A stretch of DNA of 64,000 nt from Cuniculiplasma sp052315415. GTDB lineage: Archaea; Thermoplasmatota; Thermoplasmata; Thermoplasmatales; Thermoplasmataceae. The notes under the pieces are model-generated. The model searched no databases and had not been told where the DNA came from. It saw only the letters and a list, made by a program, of their open reading frames with translations. The translations under genes were made by a program, and so were the position numbers. Positions within the stretch are counted from its first letter, which is position 1. Every line of letters begins with the position of its first letter. Of the stretch, positions 16,185 through 25,340 are shown piece by piece. The stretch covers positions 1 to 64,000 of the forward strand of contig JBLSDH010000002.1 in the NCBI GenBank assembly GCA_052315415.1, given 5' to 3'.

Positions 16185-17345
16185 TTAAATTATTGAAAGA
16201 TTATTTCTTCCAAGTTCCTTCAGTGAATTGAAACCGGAGAGGGCCAGCTGTATTGAAAGTTCCCCGATCAATTGCCTGAAATATGCCTCTACCCCTTTCT
16301 CACCTCCAACTGCCATGGAATATGCGTAAGGTCTTCCTATCATAACTGCATTTGCTCCAAGAGCAAAAGCTCTCATTACATCTGCTGCTCTTCTGACACC
16401 TGAATCAAATATTAAATGACCATCGTAATTCCCTTCCCCAGTTATTTCATTTAATGCGTCTATTGATGCTATTGCTCCGTCTACCTGCCTTCCTCCATGA
16501 TTTGAGACAATAACACCGTTCGCCTTATGCTCAAATGAAAGCTTTACATCTTCTGGAGAGTTTATACCTTTAACAAGAATTGGTAGGCTTGTCCATTTTC
16601 TTATATGATCGAAATATTCCCAGTCAAATCCTGGATTTACATATATAGAAGACCATTCCATAATCGCTGACATTCTATCCTCTTCAACAGGTTTTGAAAG
16701 TCTTTTCAGAAAATAAGGATCGGTGAAGTAATTTTTAGTGCCATGGCCCTCAACAAATGGAAGGTACCTGTTTTCCAGATCTTTCTCTCTCCATCCAAGC
16801 ATTGTTGTATCAAAAGTTACCACTATGGCCTTGTATCCTGAGGTTTCTGCCCTTTTTACAAAATTTCTCATTACATCCATGTCCTTTCCTGGATACAGTT
16901 GGAACCATTTTTCAGCATTAGGTGCTGCTTTTGCCACTTCCTCGATACTCCAGGAACTAACAGTGGATAGGCAGAATATAAGGCCAAGTTTCTCAGCAAC
17001 TGTTGCCCCTATGAGATCAGCCTGTGGATTAACTATTGACATGGCACCAAGTGGAGCAATTATAAATGGTGTTAGGAAAGATTTTCCAAATATCTCAGTA
17101 GAAATTGTTGAGTTTTCAACATTTCTTGCATACCTTGGTCTTATTCTGTAATGATTTAGTCTTTCTTCGTTATGTAATTCGGTTGAACCGCTGCCTGCTG
17201 AGCTTTCAATATACCACCATGCGTTTTTGTCCAGTTTCATTCTAGCAGATTCTCTCCATTTCTCTATGCTTACTGGAAAATCCCCCTCTTCATCTGCCTT
17301 CAGATATCTCATAAGCTGGTACTGTGTTCCTAAATTTGTCATCAT
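16185..17345 (-). CDS. FMN-dependent alpha-hydroxy acid oxidase, lactate 2-monooxygenase-like
   Basis: TIM-barrel flavoenzyme of the lactate oxidase/glycolate oxidase family. The active-site segment VIVSNHGGRQVDG (about 283-295) holds the catalytic His and the Arg of the family; FDSGVRRAADVMRAFALGA and MIGRPYAYSM form the FMN phosphate site. The N-terminal region (NAWWYIESSAGSGSTELHNEERLNHYRIRPR) resembles lactate 2-monooxygenase more than the shorter oxidases. It probably oxidises L-lactate or another 2-hydroxy acid in the cytosol. Solitary gene; bacterial-like, so lateral acquisition is possible but untested. Confidence 0.85.
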   Translation of the reverse strand: MMTNLGTQYQLMRYLKADEEGDFPVSIEKWRESARMKLDKNAWWYIESSAGSGSTELHNEERLNHYRIRPRYARNVENSTISTEIFGKSFLTPFIIAPLGAMSIVNPQADLIGATVAEKLGLIFCLSTVSSWSIEEVAKAAPNAEKWFQLYPGKDMDVMRNFVKRAETSGYKAIVVTFDTTMLGWREKDLENRYLPFVEGHGTKNYFTDPYFLKRLSKPVEEDRMSAIMEWSSIYVNPGFDWEYFDHIRKWTSLPILVKGINSPEDVKLSFEHKANGVIVSNHGGRQVDGAIASIDALNEITGEGNYDGHLIFDSGVRRAADVMRAFALGANAVMIGRPYAYSMAVGGEKGVEAYFRQLIGELSIQLALSGFNSLKELGRNNLSII

Positions 17346-17495
17346 GATTAAAAAGAGGTGAAAGATATAAAGATTGCTTTATTATTAGAATTAATAAAAT
17401 TAAATGAAATTTCATATGAATAAAATTATTTAAAAAATAATAAAATTTAATCAAAGATTGCCAAAACATATTATTGTGGAATGGATGCATGACAC

Positions 17496-18359
17496 ATGCC
17501 AAAGTACGCAGAACTAGGAAAAACAGGAATAAAAATTTCTAAAATTGGCATAGGAACTTGGCAGATGGACAAATCAGAGAAAAGTGTTCAGGCAATTAAG
17601 GAAGGTATTAAGGCCGGTGCTAATTTTGTGGATACAGCTGAATTCTATTACAATGAGGAGATGGTGGGAAAAGCCATTTCAGGTGAAGACATAGTGATCG
17701 CAACTAAGGTTTTCACAACCCATTTTAGATATGATTCAGTAATAAAGGCATGCAACAGAAGTCTAGAAAAACTTGGAGTAAAAACAATTGATCTTTATCA
17801 ACTGCATTTTCCAACGAGCTTCGTGAAGATTGAGGAAACCATGAAGGCAATGGAAAAACTTGTTGATGATGGAAAAATAAGATACATTGGTGTTAGCAAT
17901 TTCAATGTCAACCAGCTTAAAAAAGCCCAGAGCGCTATGAAAAAATATGAAATAGTGTCAAATCAGGTGGAGTATAGCCCCATGGTCAGATATGTTGAGG
18001 ATGAGTTGCTAGATTACTGTATTAAAAATAATATCACCATAATAGCATACAGTCCACTTGTTCATGGAGATATGAAAAAAATAGTTTCATTGCCAGAAAA
18101 TCCAGTGGAAAAGCTAGGGAAAAAATACTCTTCAACACCCTATCAGATTGCCCTATCCTGGTTAACATCAAGAAACAATAATGTTGTTGCAATACCTAAA
18201 AGTTCCAATCCTGAAAGAGTCAGGGAGAATGTAAAAAGTATGGATATTAATTTGACAGAAGAAGAAATAAATGAAATTTCTGCATATTTCTCAAAATTTA
18301 AAAAAACTCCAACTGTAAAAAAAGTGGGCTGGCTTGTTTCCTTATCAGGAATCTTTTAA
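17496..18359 (+). CDS. Aldo/keto reductase
   Basis: NAD(P)H-dependent (alpha/beta)8 oxidoreductase of 287 residues. Catalytic tetrad visible: Asp in FVDTAEFYYNEEM (Asp47, Tyr52), Lys in VIATKVF (about 72) and His in DLYQLHFP. The C-terminal IPKSSNPERVRENVKS binds the cofactor 2'-phosphate/adenine. Substrate cannot be read; Thermoplasmatales relatives include sugar and aldehyde reductases. It stands alone after a 150-base AT-rich gap, and the start at ATG 17496 lacks a clear Shine-Dalgarno. Confidence 0.9.
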   Translation: MPKYAELGKTGIKISKIGIGTWQMDKSEKSVQAIKEGIKAGANFVDTAEFYYNEEMVGKAISGEDIVIATKVFTTHFRYDSVIKACNRSLEKLGVKTIDLYQLHFPTSFVKIEETMKAMEKLVDDGKIRYIGVSNFNVNQLKKAQSAMKKYEIVSNQVEYSPMVRYVEDELLDYCIKNNITIIAYSPLVHGDMKKIVSLPENPVEKLGKKYSSTPYQIALSWLTSRNNNVVAIPKSSNPERVRENVKSMDINLTEEEINEISAYFSKFKKTPTVKKVGWLVSLSGIF

Positions 18360-18404
18360 ATTAACATAAACAATATTTAATAGAATTGGAATAAGGGGTA
18401 AGTC

Positions 18405-19967
18405 ATGAATGATCTTGAAATAGTGATTCTTGTGCTTTTTTTATGGGTAATTATTCTTGTTTCACTGAGGCCAAGAATCAATAAATCAAAACATTTTCAA
18501 ACATATTTTGGAATATTACTTCTTGTAAAAATTACAAAAAACAGAGGAATTCTTGATAAGGTAGCAGGGAACAAAAATAAGAAGTATTTCGCAAAACTTT
18601 CCGTACCAATTGTTTATTTCCTTCTAATTTCCGCAATTGCCATTTTGTTATACAGTGCAATTCTTTCCTTCTCAGTAAAAGAGAGTATTCCTTTAAATGA
18701 ATATATTGCTTTACCTGGAATTAATCCAGATATACCGATAATTTATGGGCTCATAGCATTTTCATTGTCCGTGATCATACATGAAATGTTTCACGGAATA
18801 GTGGCTAGGAAACACAACATTGATGTAAATTCAGTTGGTGTAATGTTTCTTGTGGTTCCAATAGGTGCATTTGTTGAGCCAAAACAGGATCAGATTGAAA
18901 AGGCAGATCCTGTTGCGAGAAGAAGAGTTGTGGGTGCAGGTATAGCAGTAAATTTTGTGATAGGTGTGATCTGTTTTCTCCTTTTATCCCTTGCTATGTC
19001 CCATCTGGCAGTTCAGAAGGAGCCAGGTTCTTATCTTGATGGCGTATGTGAAGGCACCCCCATGTTCAAGGCAGAAAGTTATCCATCTGAACTTGTTAAG
19101 TTTGGGAATTATTCAGGAAACAATATATATGATATAGCATACAATTCAAATATTATGCCCGGGAAAACAGTTAATGTAACTTTATACAATGGTAAAACGT
19201 TCATTCAAAGTCAAACTTTATCAGGAGTTTTTGTAGTTTCCACCATTGAAGGATATGGAGCTTACGGGAATATTACAAACAGATCCTATCTTATATCAAT
19301 TGATAAAACCATAATATATAACGAATCTCAGCTTTCACAATATTTGAATTCGATTAATCCTGGTACCAATATCACAGTTGAGTTTGCCACAATAAATATG
19401 TCCAGTCAAGGATATGGAAGGTTAAATTACCACAATACAACCTTCATTACTGGATCCGTTTATTCATACTATGAAAAATATGACCCGTCAGCAGCAACTC
19501 CGCAGATGAAACACGAATCTTTCATAGGCGTGGAAACAATATATGCAGGTCTAGAACTTGTTCCAATGAACTATTTCAAAAACATTATTTTTGGCGACAT
19601 TGTATATTCAACCAACGTAAGAAATGACCTTGCAATTTTCGGTTTGCCATTGGAGGGGTTATCACCGGTACCCTCGGCCTTCGCACACCTATATTCTGTT
19701 CCACTTGGTTATAATGTATTTTGGTTTACTGCAAATCTGCTTTATTGGTTTTTCTGGGTAAACATACTTCTTGCTCTAACTAACGCCTTTCCGGCAATAA
19801 TATTTGACGGTGCTCAATTTTTCAGAGACACCCTTTTGATTGCATCGAAAAAAGAGAGGTTTAAATACCTAAGGGATGAAAGAAATGTTGCAAATATAAC
19901 ATCACTTGTATCAACGCTTATAATTTTTCTTATTCTACTGACTCTAATTCTACCAAGGATAGTTTAG
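18405..19967 (+). CDS. Site-2 protease family membrane metalloprotease (M50)
   Basis: Intramembrane zinc protease. The zinc motif HEMFH is at residues 126-130 within a membrane span, and the third-ligand motif NAFPAIIFDGAQF (N-x-x-P...DG) lies near 460-472. Between them is an insert of roughly 230 residues outside the membrane, rich in N-x-S/T sequons, where related proteins have a PDZ domain (here GYGAYGNITNRSYLISIDKT is PDZ-like). About six or seven transmembrane segments. Family members release membrane-bound regulators by cleavage; no partner is visible. Precedes rpl40e by 43 bases. Confidence 0.88.
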   Translation: MNDLEIVILVLFLWVIILVSLRPRINKSKHFQTYFGILLLVKITKNRGILDKVAGNKNKKYFAKLSVPIVYFLLISAIAILLYSAILSFSVKESIPLNEYIALPGINPDIPIIYGLIAFSLSVIIHEMFHGIVARKHNIDVNSVGVMFLVVPIGAFVEPKQDQIEKADPVARRRVVGAGIAVNFVIGVICFLLLSLAMSHLAVQKEPGSYLDGVCEGTPMFKAESYPSELVKFGNYSGNNIYDIAYNSNIMPGKTVNVTLYNGKTFIQSQTLSGVFVVSTIEGYGAYGNITNRSYLISIDKTIIYNESQLSQYLNSINPGTNITVEFATINMSSQGYGRLNYHNTTFITGSVYSYYEKYDPSAATPQMKHESFIGVETIYAGLELVPMNYFKNIIFGDIVYSTNVRNDLAIFGLPLEGLSPVPSAFAHLYSVPLGYNVFWFTANLLYWFFWVNILLALTNAFPAIIFDGAQFFRDTLLIASKKERFKYLRDERNVANITSLVSTLIIFLILLTLILPRIV

Positions 19968-20010
19968 GAAAAACCTTAATAATTCAATAAAAATTTCCCC
20001 TGGATCATAG

Positions 20011-20160
20011 ATGCCGTTTGCTGAATCGATAGAAAGAAGACTGAATAAGAAAATCTGCATGAAATGCGATGCAAGAAACCCTGTTAAGGCTACAAAATGC
20101 AGAAGATGTGGATATACAGGGCTTAGGATGAAAGCTAAGGAAAGAAGGGGCGGGCAGTAA
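20011..20160 (+). CDS. rpl40e: Large ribosomal subunit protein eL40 (L40e)
   Basis: A 49-residue basic protein with a zinc ribbon: Cys16, Cys19, Cys30 and Cys33 in CMKCDARNPVKATKCRRCG, then a GLRMKAKERRGG tail, which is the archaeal eL40 consensus. In eukaryotes the homologue is made fused to ubiquitin; here it is free. purQ begins four bases after its stop, so they form one unit. Confidence 0.95.
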   Translation: MPFAESIERRLNKKICMKCDARNPVKATKCRRCGYTGLRMKAKERRGGQ

Positions 20161-20163
20161 AAT

Positions 20164-20952
20164 TTGGATTCCAATCCACTTAAGGCAGCTATTCTTAGGA
20201 TGGAAGGGACGAATAATGAGATGGAGGCTTTTCGCTCCTTCCAGGAAGTTGGTTTTAAGCCAGATTACGTACACATAAGGGAAATAGAATTAAATAGGAA
20301 AGATATTGAAAATTATGATGCCATTTTTCTCCCAGGAGGTTTTTCTGCAGGAGATTATGTGAGAGCAGGCATAATATTTGCTTCCAGATTAATGAAAGCA
20401 GCAGGAAAAAAAATACAAAAGATGGAAGAGGATGGAAAACCAATCATTGGTACATGTAATGGGTTTCAGGTTCTTGTGGAATCTGGAATGCTGAGTGTTA
20501 AAAATGGCTCTAAAGATATGGCCCTGTCTGTGAACAAAAGTGGAAATTTTGAATGCCGCCATATTTTTATCAAATATATGGGTGGGAACAAGATTTTTGA
20601 TACTTTGTTTAAGAAAAATGAGGTTTTTGAGGTTCCGGTTGCTCATAAGGAAGGAAATTTAATAATATCAGAAAATGTGGATAAACAAAGCAGTATAATG
20701 GATAGTGGAAGGGCAATTTTCAGATATACTGATCAGTATGGGGAATTTAAAGATTATCCATGGAATCCAAACGGATCTTATGGATCAATAGCAGGAATTT
20801 CTTCGGAAAAAGGGAATGTTTTAGGATTGATGCCTCATCCTGAGAGAATTTTTTATGAATATCAGATGTCGACCTACGGCAAACTTAAGAAAATGGAGCC
20901 GATGGGTAAAAAATTTTTTAAATCCATATATTTGTATGCTTCCATTATTTGA
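20164..20952 (+). CDS. purQ: Phosphoribosylformylglycinamidine synthase subunit PurQ
   Basis: Glutaminase subunit of FGAM synthase in purine synthesis, supplying ammonia to PurL. LPGGFSAGDYVRAG (about 56-69), nucleophile Cys98 in GTCNGFQ, and the His in GLMPHPERIF near 222 make the class I triad. At 262 residues it has the extended archaeal form. TTG start directly after rpl40e; no other start fits the gap. PurS and PurL are not nearby. Confidence 0.94.
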   Translation: MDSNPLKAAILRMEGTNNEMEAFRSFQEVGFKPDYVHIREIELNRKDIENYDAIFLPGGFSAGDYVRAGIIFASRLMKAAGKKIQKMEEDGKPIIGTCNGFQVLVESGMLSVKNGSKDMALSVNKSGNFECRHIFIKYMGGNKIFDTLFKKNEVFEVPVAHKEGNLIISENVDKQSSIMDSGRAIFRYTDQYGEFKDYPWNPNGSYGSIAGISSEKGNVLGLMPHPERIFYEYQMSTYGKLKKMEPMGKKFFKSIYLYASII

Positions 20953-21498
20953 TTAAACTTCAGGATGATTTTCAATGATCTTTTCAATTAATTTTTTTGA
21001 ATTTATACGGAAATCTTCAAGTGTACTGTCATTAACTATCATGTAATCCGCAAGAGATATTGCATTTCCCATACCCCATCCGAGTTCCCTGTTATCCCTG
21101 GACTCCAGTTCACTTTGATTTTTTATATCATCCTCTCGATTTCTCTTAAGTATTCTTCTTAGACGCTCTTCTCTTTCCGCGTATATGGCAACTAGAACTA
21201 CGTTGTTCCCAAGACTTTTAAAATAGTTAAGTTCTTCAAGATTTCTCAAACCATCTATAATAATTCTCTTTTTTTCCTTAAGATTCTCAGAGAGCCGCCT
21301 TGCCCATATATCCATCCCAAATTTAACTCTCTCCTGATTAGCAAATTTTCCAATTTCAGAATCTATAAATGAAATTCCATTCATTGAGGCGTATTTTCTT
21401 ACTGTCTCACCCATGTGATAATCAATGAAACCCATGGATCTTGCCACCTTAATAAATTCATCTTTTCCTGCACCGGGCATTCCTGTAACAATTATCAT
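20953..21498 (-). CDS. UPF0200 family P-loop kinase-like protein
   Basis: P-loop GMPGAGKDEF at residues 6-15, then YHMGETVRKYA, a VKFGMDIWARRL segment, IIIDGLRNLEEL, and the signature RDNRELGWGMGNAISLADYMIVN. This is the archaeal UPF0200 family, related in fold to adenylate and dephospho-CoA kinases but without an agreed substrate. The usual Lys-Ser/Thr of the P-loop is Lys-Asp here (GAGKD), a change to the base that normally helps bind magnesium. Convergent with purQ, one base apart. Confidence 0.8.
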   Translation of the reverse strand: MIIVTGMPGAGKDEFIKVARSMGFIDYHMGETVRKYASMNGISFIDSEIGKFANQERVKFGMDIWARRLSENLKEKKRIIIDGLRNLEELNYFKSLGNNVVLVAIYAEREERLRRILKRNREDDIKNQSELESRDNRELGWGMGNAISLADYMIVNDSTLEDFRINSKKLIEKIIENHPEV

Positions 21499-21794
21499 CA
21501 GGGAAAAGTGATTTCACCTTGCTTAAAATATTTTGCTAATAATCAGGTATTTTTATTATTCAATGGTCGTTATTTAGAATTCACAATAACCAATAAGTTT
21601 CGATCTTTTAAATAATACCAATTTTTCAAAATTTTTAATAAAATCAAAAATTTATAAAAATAACGTACCATGACATTAAAAAACATTTTGATCTTGAAAA
21701 AAAATAATTTAATAAAATTACTATAATGAAATTAAAATATTACGACAATTATTCTTTTGAAAACTATTTTAATTAAGATGCAATACCTTTCTCG
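21499..21794. other. AT-rich intergenic region upstream of korA
   Basis: Nearly 300 bases of very AT-rich sequence between divergent genes. No ORF with support. Candidate TATA elements are AAATTTATAAAAAT near 21648-21661 for korA; the distance to the korA ATG would leave a long leader, and other AT boxes nearer the gene are equally possible. Confidence 0.4.
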
Positions 21795-23696
21795 ATGAAC
21801 AAAACAGATATTAACATAACTGTTGGAGGTCCTCAAGGTGGAGGTATAGATACATCATCAAACATCATAAGCAGGGCCTTTGCTGAAACAGGATATAACG
21901 TTTTTGGGGTTAGAGAGTATCATTCTAACATCAAAGGAAGGCACAGCTACACACATGTAAGAATTAAGGAAGAGAGACCAAGATCCCTGAAATATCCGGT
22001 GGATTTTCTAGTTGCCCTTGATCCAGACACCATTTTTGAACATCTGGAGGATGTGGGAGATAACACCAAAATCATTTACGATACTGATTTTGAAAAGGTT
22101 GACCTTATCCAATCCAGAATGATAATGAGAGACACATCCAAAAAAATAAGGGAGATGCTTGAGGAGGAGAAGTTCAAGACTAACATATCTGGTGCTCTGG
22201 AATGGATGAAGAAAAGAGGTGCAAAGCCAATAGGTATTCCATTTACAAAGGTTGTTCAGTCTGCAATATCTGAAGGAGTCCCTTCAAGATATTTTAACAC
22301 ATTTGGAGCTGCCATAACATTGGCAATTGCAGGTGTAGAAAAGACTTATCTGGAAAGCAGTATAAAACAAATATTTTCAGGTAAAACTGCTATAATAGAA
22401 GAAAATTTAAAAGTTATCAGTGCTGCATATGACTATTGTGAGACAAACAACCTGATTGGGAATAAACTACCATACAGGAAGCATGAGAAAAAGTTTATCC
22501 TGACTGGAAACGATGGTGCAGCAATTGGGAAGATAATGGGTGGTTTGAGATTCCAGACCTACTATCCCATTACACCAGCAAGTGATGAAAGTACAATTAT
22601 GGAAGAACACAGCCATCTTAAGTGGATGGAAAATGAAAAGGAAAGATTAAAGGATGCAGGAGTAGTGGTTGTACAGACAGAAGATGAACTTGCCGCAGTT
22701 ACAATGGCATCTGGAGCAGCACTTACAGGAGTTAGGGCAGCTACAGCAACGAGTGGCCCTGGTTTTTCACTAATGGCAGAAGCCATATCATTTGCTGGTA
22801 CAGATGAGGTGCCACTAGTTATAACTATGTATCAGAGAGGCGGTCCTAGTACAGGATTGCCAACGAGAAATGGACAATCTGATCTTTTCTTTGCTTTAAA
22901 TACAGGTCATGGGGAGTTTCCCAGGTTGGTAATATCATCAGGTGATGTGGAAGAATGCATATATGATTCCATGAAAGCTCTCAATTATGCTCAGAGATAT
23001 CAGATGCCAGTAATACATCTTATTGATAAGAATCTGGCAAATTCAACCGATTTCATAACTGAAATTGACACGAAAAGGGTTAAGATTGAGAGACCTGATA
23101 TGTCTCCCCATGGTGATTCTTTCAGAAGATACAATCTGAATACTGATAACGGAGTATCAAACTTTGGAGTCTTCGGTAAGGATATATTCTGGATGACTGG
23201 GGATGAACACGATGAACTTGGTCATGTAACTGAGGATTCAGAGATAAGGGACAGAATGATGGAGAAAAGATTCAGAAAACTTAAGACTGTGGAACAGGAG
23301 GTCCCAATGGAAGACAGAGCTATACTTTATGGTGATAAAAATGCAGATATTACATTTATCACTTGGGGTAGCCAAAAAGGACCTGTGCTTGATGTGATTG
23401 ATCTTTTGAAGGAAGAAGGAATTAATGCAAATCTTCTCTATTTAAAGATGTTTAGCCCGTTCCCAACTGAATTTGTGAACAATATTCTTTCAGGAGCCAG
23501 ATTGATAATTGATGTGGAAAGCAATTTCTTGGGACAGGCTGCTGAGATTGTTACATCAAAAACAGGAATAAAGATTGAAAACAGGATTTTAAAATATAAT
23601 GGAAGACATATGACGGAGGACGAAATTTTGAGAGCCTCTAGGGATATTATAAACAAGAATGTGAAAAATGAGGTGGTGTTGAGACATGGTGCATAA
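21795..23696 (+). CDS. korA: 2-oxoacid:ferredoxin oxidoreductase, fused gamma-alpha subunit
   Basis: Residues 1-200 form the gamma domain (GGPQGGGIDTSSNIISRAF at the start) and the remainder the alpha/pyrimidine-binding domain with YYPITPASDEST (about 256-267), the YPITPSSxxx-like motif of two-subunit archaeal enzymes, and QTEDELAAVTMASGAALTG. Oxidises 2-oxoacids such as pyruvate and 2-oxoglutarate to acyl-CoA, reducing ferredoxin. The two-subunit ab-type arrangement is as in Sulfolobus and Thermoplasma. Overlaps korB by 11 bases. No delta ferredoxin-like subunit is encoded here. Confidence 0.92.
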   Translation: MNKTDINITVGGPQGGGIDTSSNIISRAFAETGYNVFGVREYHSNIKGRHSYTHVRIKEERPRSLKYPVDFLVALDPDTIFEHLEDVGDNTKIIYDTDFEKVDLIQSRMIMRDTSKKIREMLEEEKFKTNISGALEWMKKRGAKPIGIPFTKVVQSAISEGVPSRYFNTFGAAITLAIAGVEKTYLESSIKQIFSGKTAIIEENLKVISAAYDYCETNNLIGNKLPYRKHEKKFILTGNDGAAIGKIMGGLRFQTYYPITPASDESTIMEEHSHLKWMENEKERLKDAGVVVVQTEDELAAVTMASGAALTGVRAATATSGPGFSLMAEAISFAGTDEVPLVITMYQRGGPSTGLPTRNGQSDLFFALNTGHGEFPRLVISSGDVEECIYDSMKALNYAQRYQMPVIHLIDKNLANSTDFITEIDTKRVKIERPDMSPHGDSFRRYNLNTDNGVSNFGVFGKDIFWMTGDEHDELGHVTEDSEIRDRMMEKRFRKLKTVEQEVPMEDRAILYGDKNADITFITWGSQKGPVLDVIDLLKEEGINANLLYLKMFSPFPTEFVNNILSGARLIIDVESNFLGQAAEIVTSKTGIKIENRILKYNGRHMTEDEILRASRDIINKNVKNEVVLRHGA

Positions 23697-24615
23697 TTTT
23701 AAAACGGATCTGACTATTGACTGGTGCCCTGGATGCGGGGATTTTGGTATACTGAATTCAATTGTTCAGGCTCTTACCGAAATGAATTTTGATCCTCATC
23801 AGGTGGTGATAGTTTCAGGAATAGGATGCTCAGGAAAAACTCCACATTATATAAATGTGGCTGGAGTTCACACACTGCATGGGAGGTCTGTTCCATATGC
23901 AGTCGGAGTGAAATTGGCGAACCCAAAACTAAATGTCTTAGTGACTGGAGGAGATGGGGATCTAATGGGTATAGGTGCTGGACATCTGGTTGCTGAAGGA
24001 AGGAGAAATAGTGGTGTTAAGATAATTATGTTTGACAATGAGGTTTATGGACTTACAAAGGGACAGGCAGCTCCAACAATGCCTCTAGGTGAGAAGACCA
24101 AGAGTCTGTCAAAACCAAATATCTTCACAAGGTTAAATCCAATAAGTCTAGCCCTTTCTTCTGGTTATTCTTTTGTTGCAAGGGGTTTCTCTTTTGATAT
24201 GAAACAGCTTAAGGAAATAATCAAAAAGGCAATAAATCACCCTGGTTCAGCATTCATAGATGTATTGCAGCCCTGTCCTACATATAATAATGTGAACACA
24301 ATGGAATGGTTCAAAGAGAGAGTTTACAAAATAGAGGATAAGGATAAATCATGGAATCCAATAATTGACAAAAACAATCAGCAGGAAGAAGGAATTGTAT
24401 TTGCAAGGGCCATGGAAAAGTCCCTGGAATTTGGAGACTCGATACCAACAGGAATATTTTACGAGAACAGGTTAATAGAGCCATTCACCAAAAGAATAGA
24501 GAGAAATGTTCCAAATTACATGGAAATAACCCCTGCAGAGCAGGAGATAGTTGGAAAGGATGGTTACACTGTTCTTGATCCGGAAAAAACATTTGAGGAT
24601 AAAATCATAGGATGA
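23686..24615 (+). CDS. korB: 2-oxoacid:ferredoxin oxidoreductase, beta subunit
   Basis: Thiamine diphosphate-binding subunit. DWCPGCGDFGILNS (residues 11-24) and GIGCSGKTPHY carry cysteines of the single 4Fe-4S cluster, with another in LQPCPTYNN near 197. GGDGDLMGIGAGHLVAEGRRN and MFDNEVYGLTKGQ form the ThDP/Mg site (GDG...N). ATG at 23686 lies inside the end of korA with GGTGGTG before it. Length of 309 residues is typical. Confidence 0.94.
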   Translation: MVHNFKTDLTIDWCPGCGDFGILNSIVQALTEMNFDPHQVVIVSGIGCSGKTPHYINVAGVHTLHGRSVPYAVGVKLANPKLNVLVTGGDGDLMGIGAGHLVAEGRRNSGVKIIMFDNEVYGLTKGQAAPTMPLGEKTKSLSKPNIFTRLNPISLALSSGYSFVARGFSFDMKQLKEIIKKAINHPGSAFIDVLQPCPTYNNVNTMEWFKERVYKIEDKDKSWNPIIDKNNQQEEGIVFARAMEKSLEFGDSIPTGIFYENRLIEPFTKRIERNVPNYMEITPAEQEIVGKDGYTVLDPEKTFEDKIIG

Positions 24616-24621
24616 ATAATT

Positions 24622-25296
24622 TCATCCAATTATTGTACCTCTAAAATCCTTTTCATTGATTGCATTTTCAATATTAGAAAAATCCTTTCCACCAATTATA
24701 ACAATTTTTATATTTGATCTCTTGGCAATAAGAATTGATACTGAATCCATAAATTGATTGCTACCAGCCCCCGTGTAGGAACTTAATGATAAGTTAAATG
24801 CTTCATCATATTTTAAGGTCTTCAAGAATCTTGCGTTTTTATTTTGTTTAGGATCTGAATCGTAAACACCATCAACCGATGTGAGATTGTAAACCTTTTT
24901 TATGCCAAGAGATTCTGCAAGCAACATGCTTACTGTATCGGTGGTGTGTCCTGGTACTGTTCCACCCATAACTACTTTTCCCTGCGAATTTATCATGTCA
25001 ATGGCATCATTTATGCTCTCTGGAATATGAGTCTGATCCACGTCTATAACATATGAAACCAGTCTTGCATTCATTCTCGTTGCCTGAATGCCTATCTCGT
25101 CAAGAAAAAAGTTGTTATCAGTAAATTGCTTCATGCTTTGTATGTAATTTCTTGCTGTTTTACCTCCTCCAACGACAACTCCAAGACACTGATTACCGAA
25201 CTTATTCCAGAAATCCCTGAATGAATTCAAAAACTTCAGATCGGGAAGGTCTGGTATCACAAGAGACCCTCCAAGAGAAATGACAAATTTTTCCAT
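24622..25296 (-). CDS. pyrH: UMP kinase, archaeal type
   Basis: Amino acid kinase fold. N-terminal ISLGGSLVIPD (6-16), VVVGGGKTARNYI (about 41-53), and the VDGVYDSDPKQNKNA nucleotide-site segment near 142-156 match the archaeal PyrH family. Phosphorylates UMP to UDP. At 224 residues it is normal. The 44-base gap to the divergent prf1 holds promoters for both genes. Its end lies six bases from the convergent korB stop. Confidence 0.92.
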   Translation of the reverse strand: MEKFVISLGGSLVIPDLPDLKFLNSFRDFWNKFGNQCLGVVVGGGKTARNYIQSMKQFTDNNFFLDEIGIQATRMNARLVSYVIDVDQTHIPESINDAIDMINSQGKVVMGGTVPGHTTDTVSMLLAESLGIKKVYNLTSVDGVYDSDPKQNKNARFLKTLKYDEAFNLSLSSYTGAGSNQFMDSVSILIAKRSNIKIVIIGGKDFSNIENAINEKDFRGTIIG

Positions 25297-25311
25297 TGAA
25301 AAATTGATAGA

Positions 25312-25330
25312 GTTATATAGTATTTATAAA
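25312..25330. promoter_or_regulatory. Divergent overlapping TATA elements for pyrH and prf1
   Basis: Forward GTTATATAG at 25312-25320 is centred about 25 bases before the prf1 ATG (25341). Reverse-strand TTTATAAATA at about 25321-25330 is centred about 28 bases before the pyrH ATG (25296). Both spacings predict leaderless transcripts. Confidence 0.45.
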
Positions 25331-25340
25331 TTTTGAGTTT

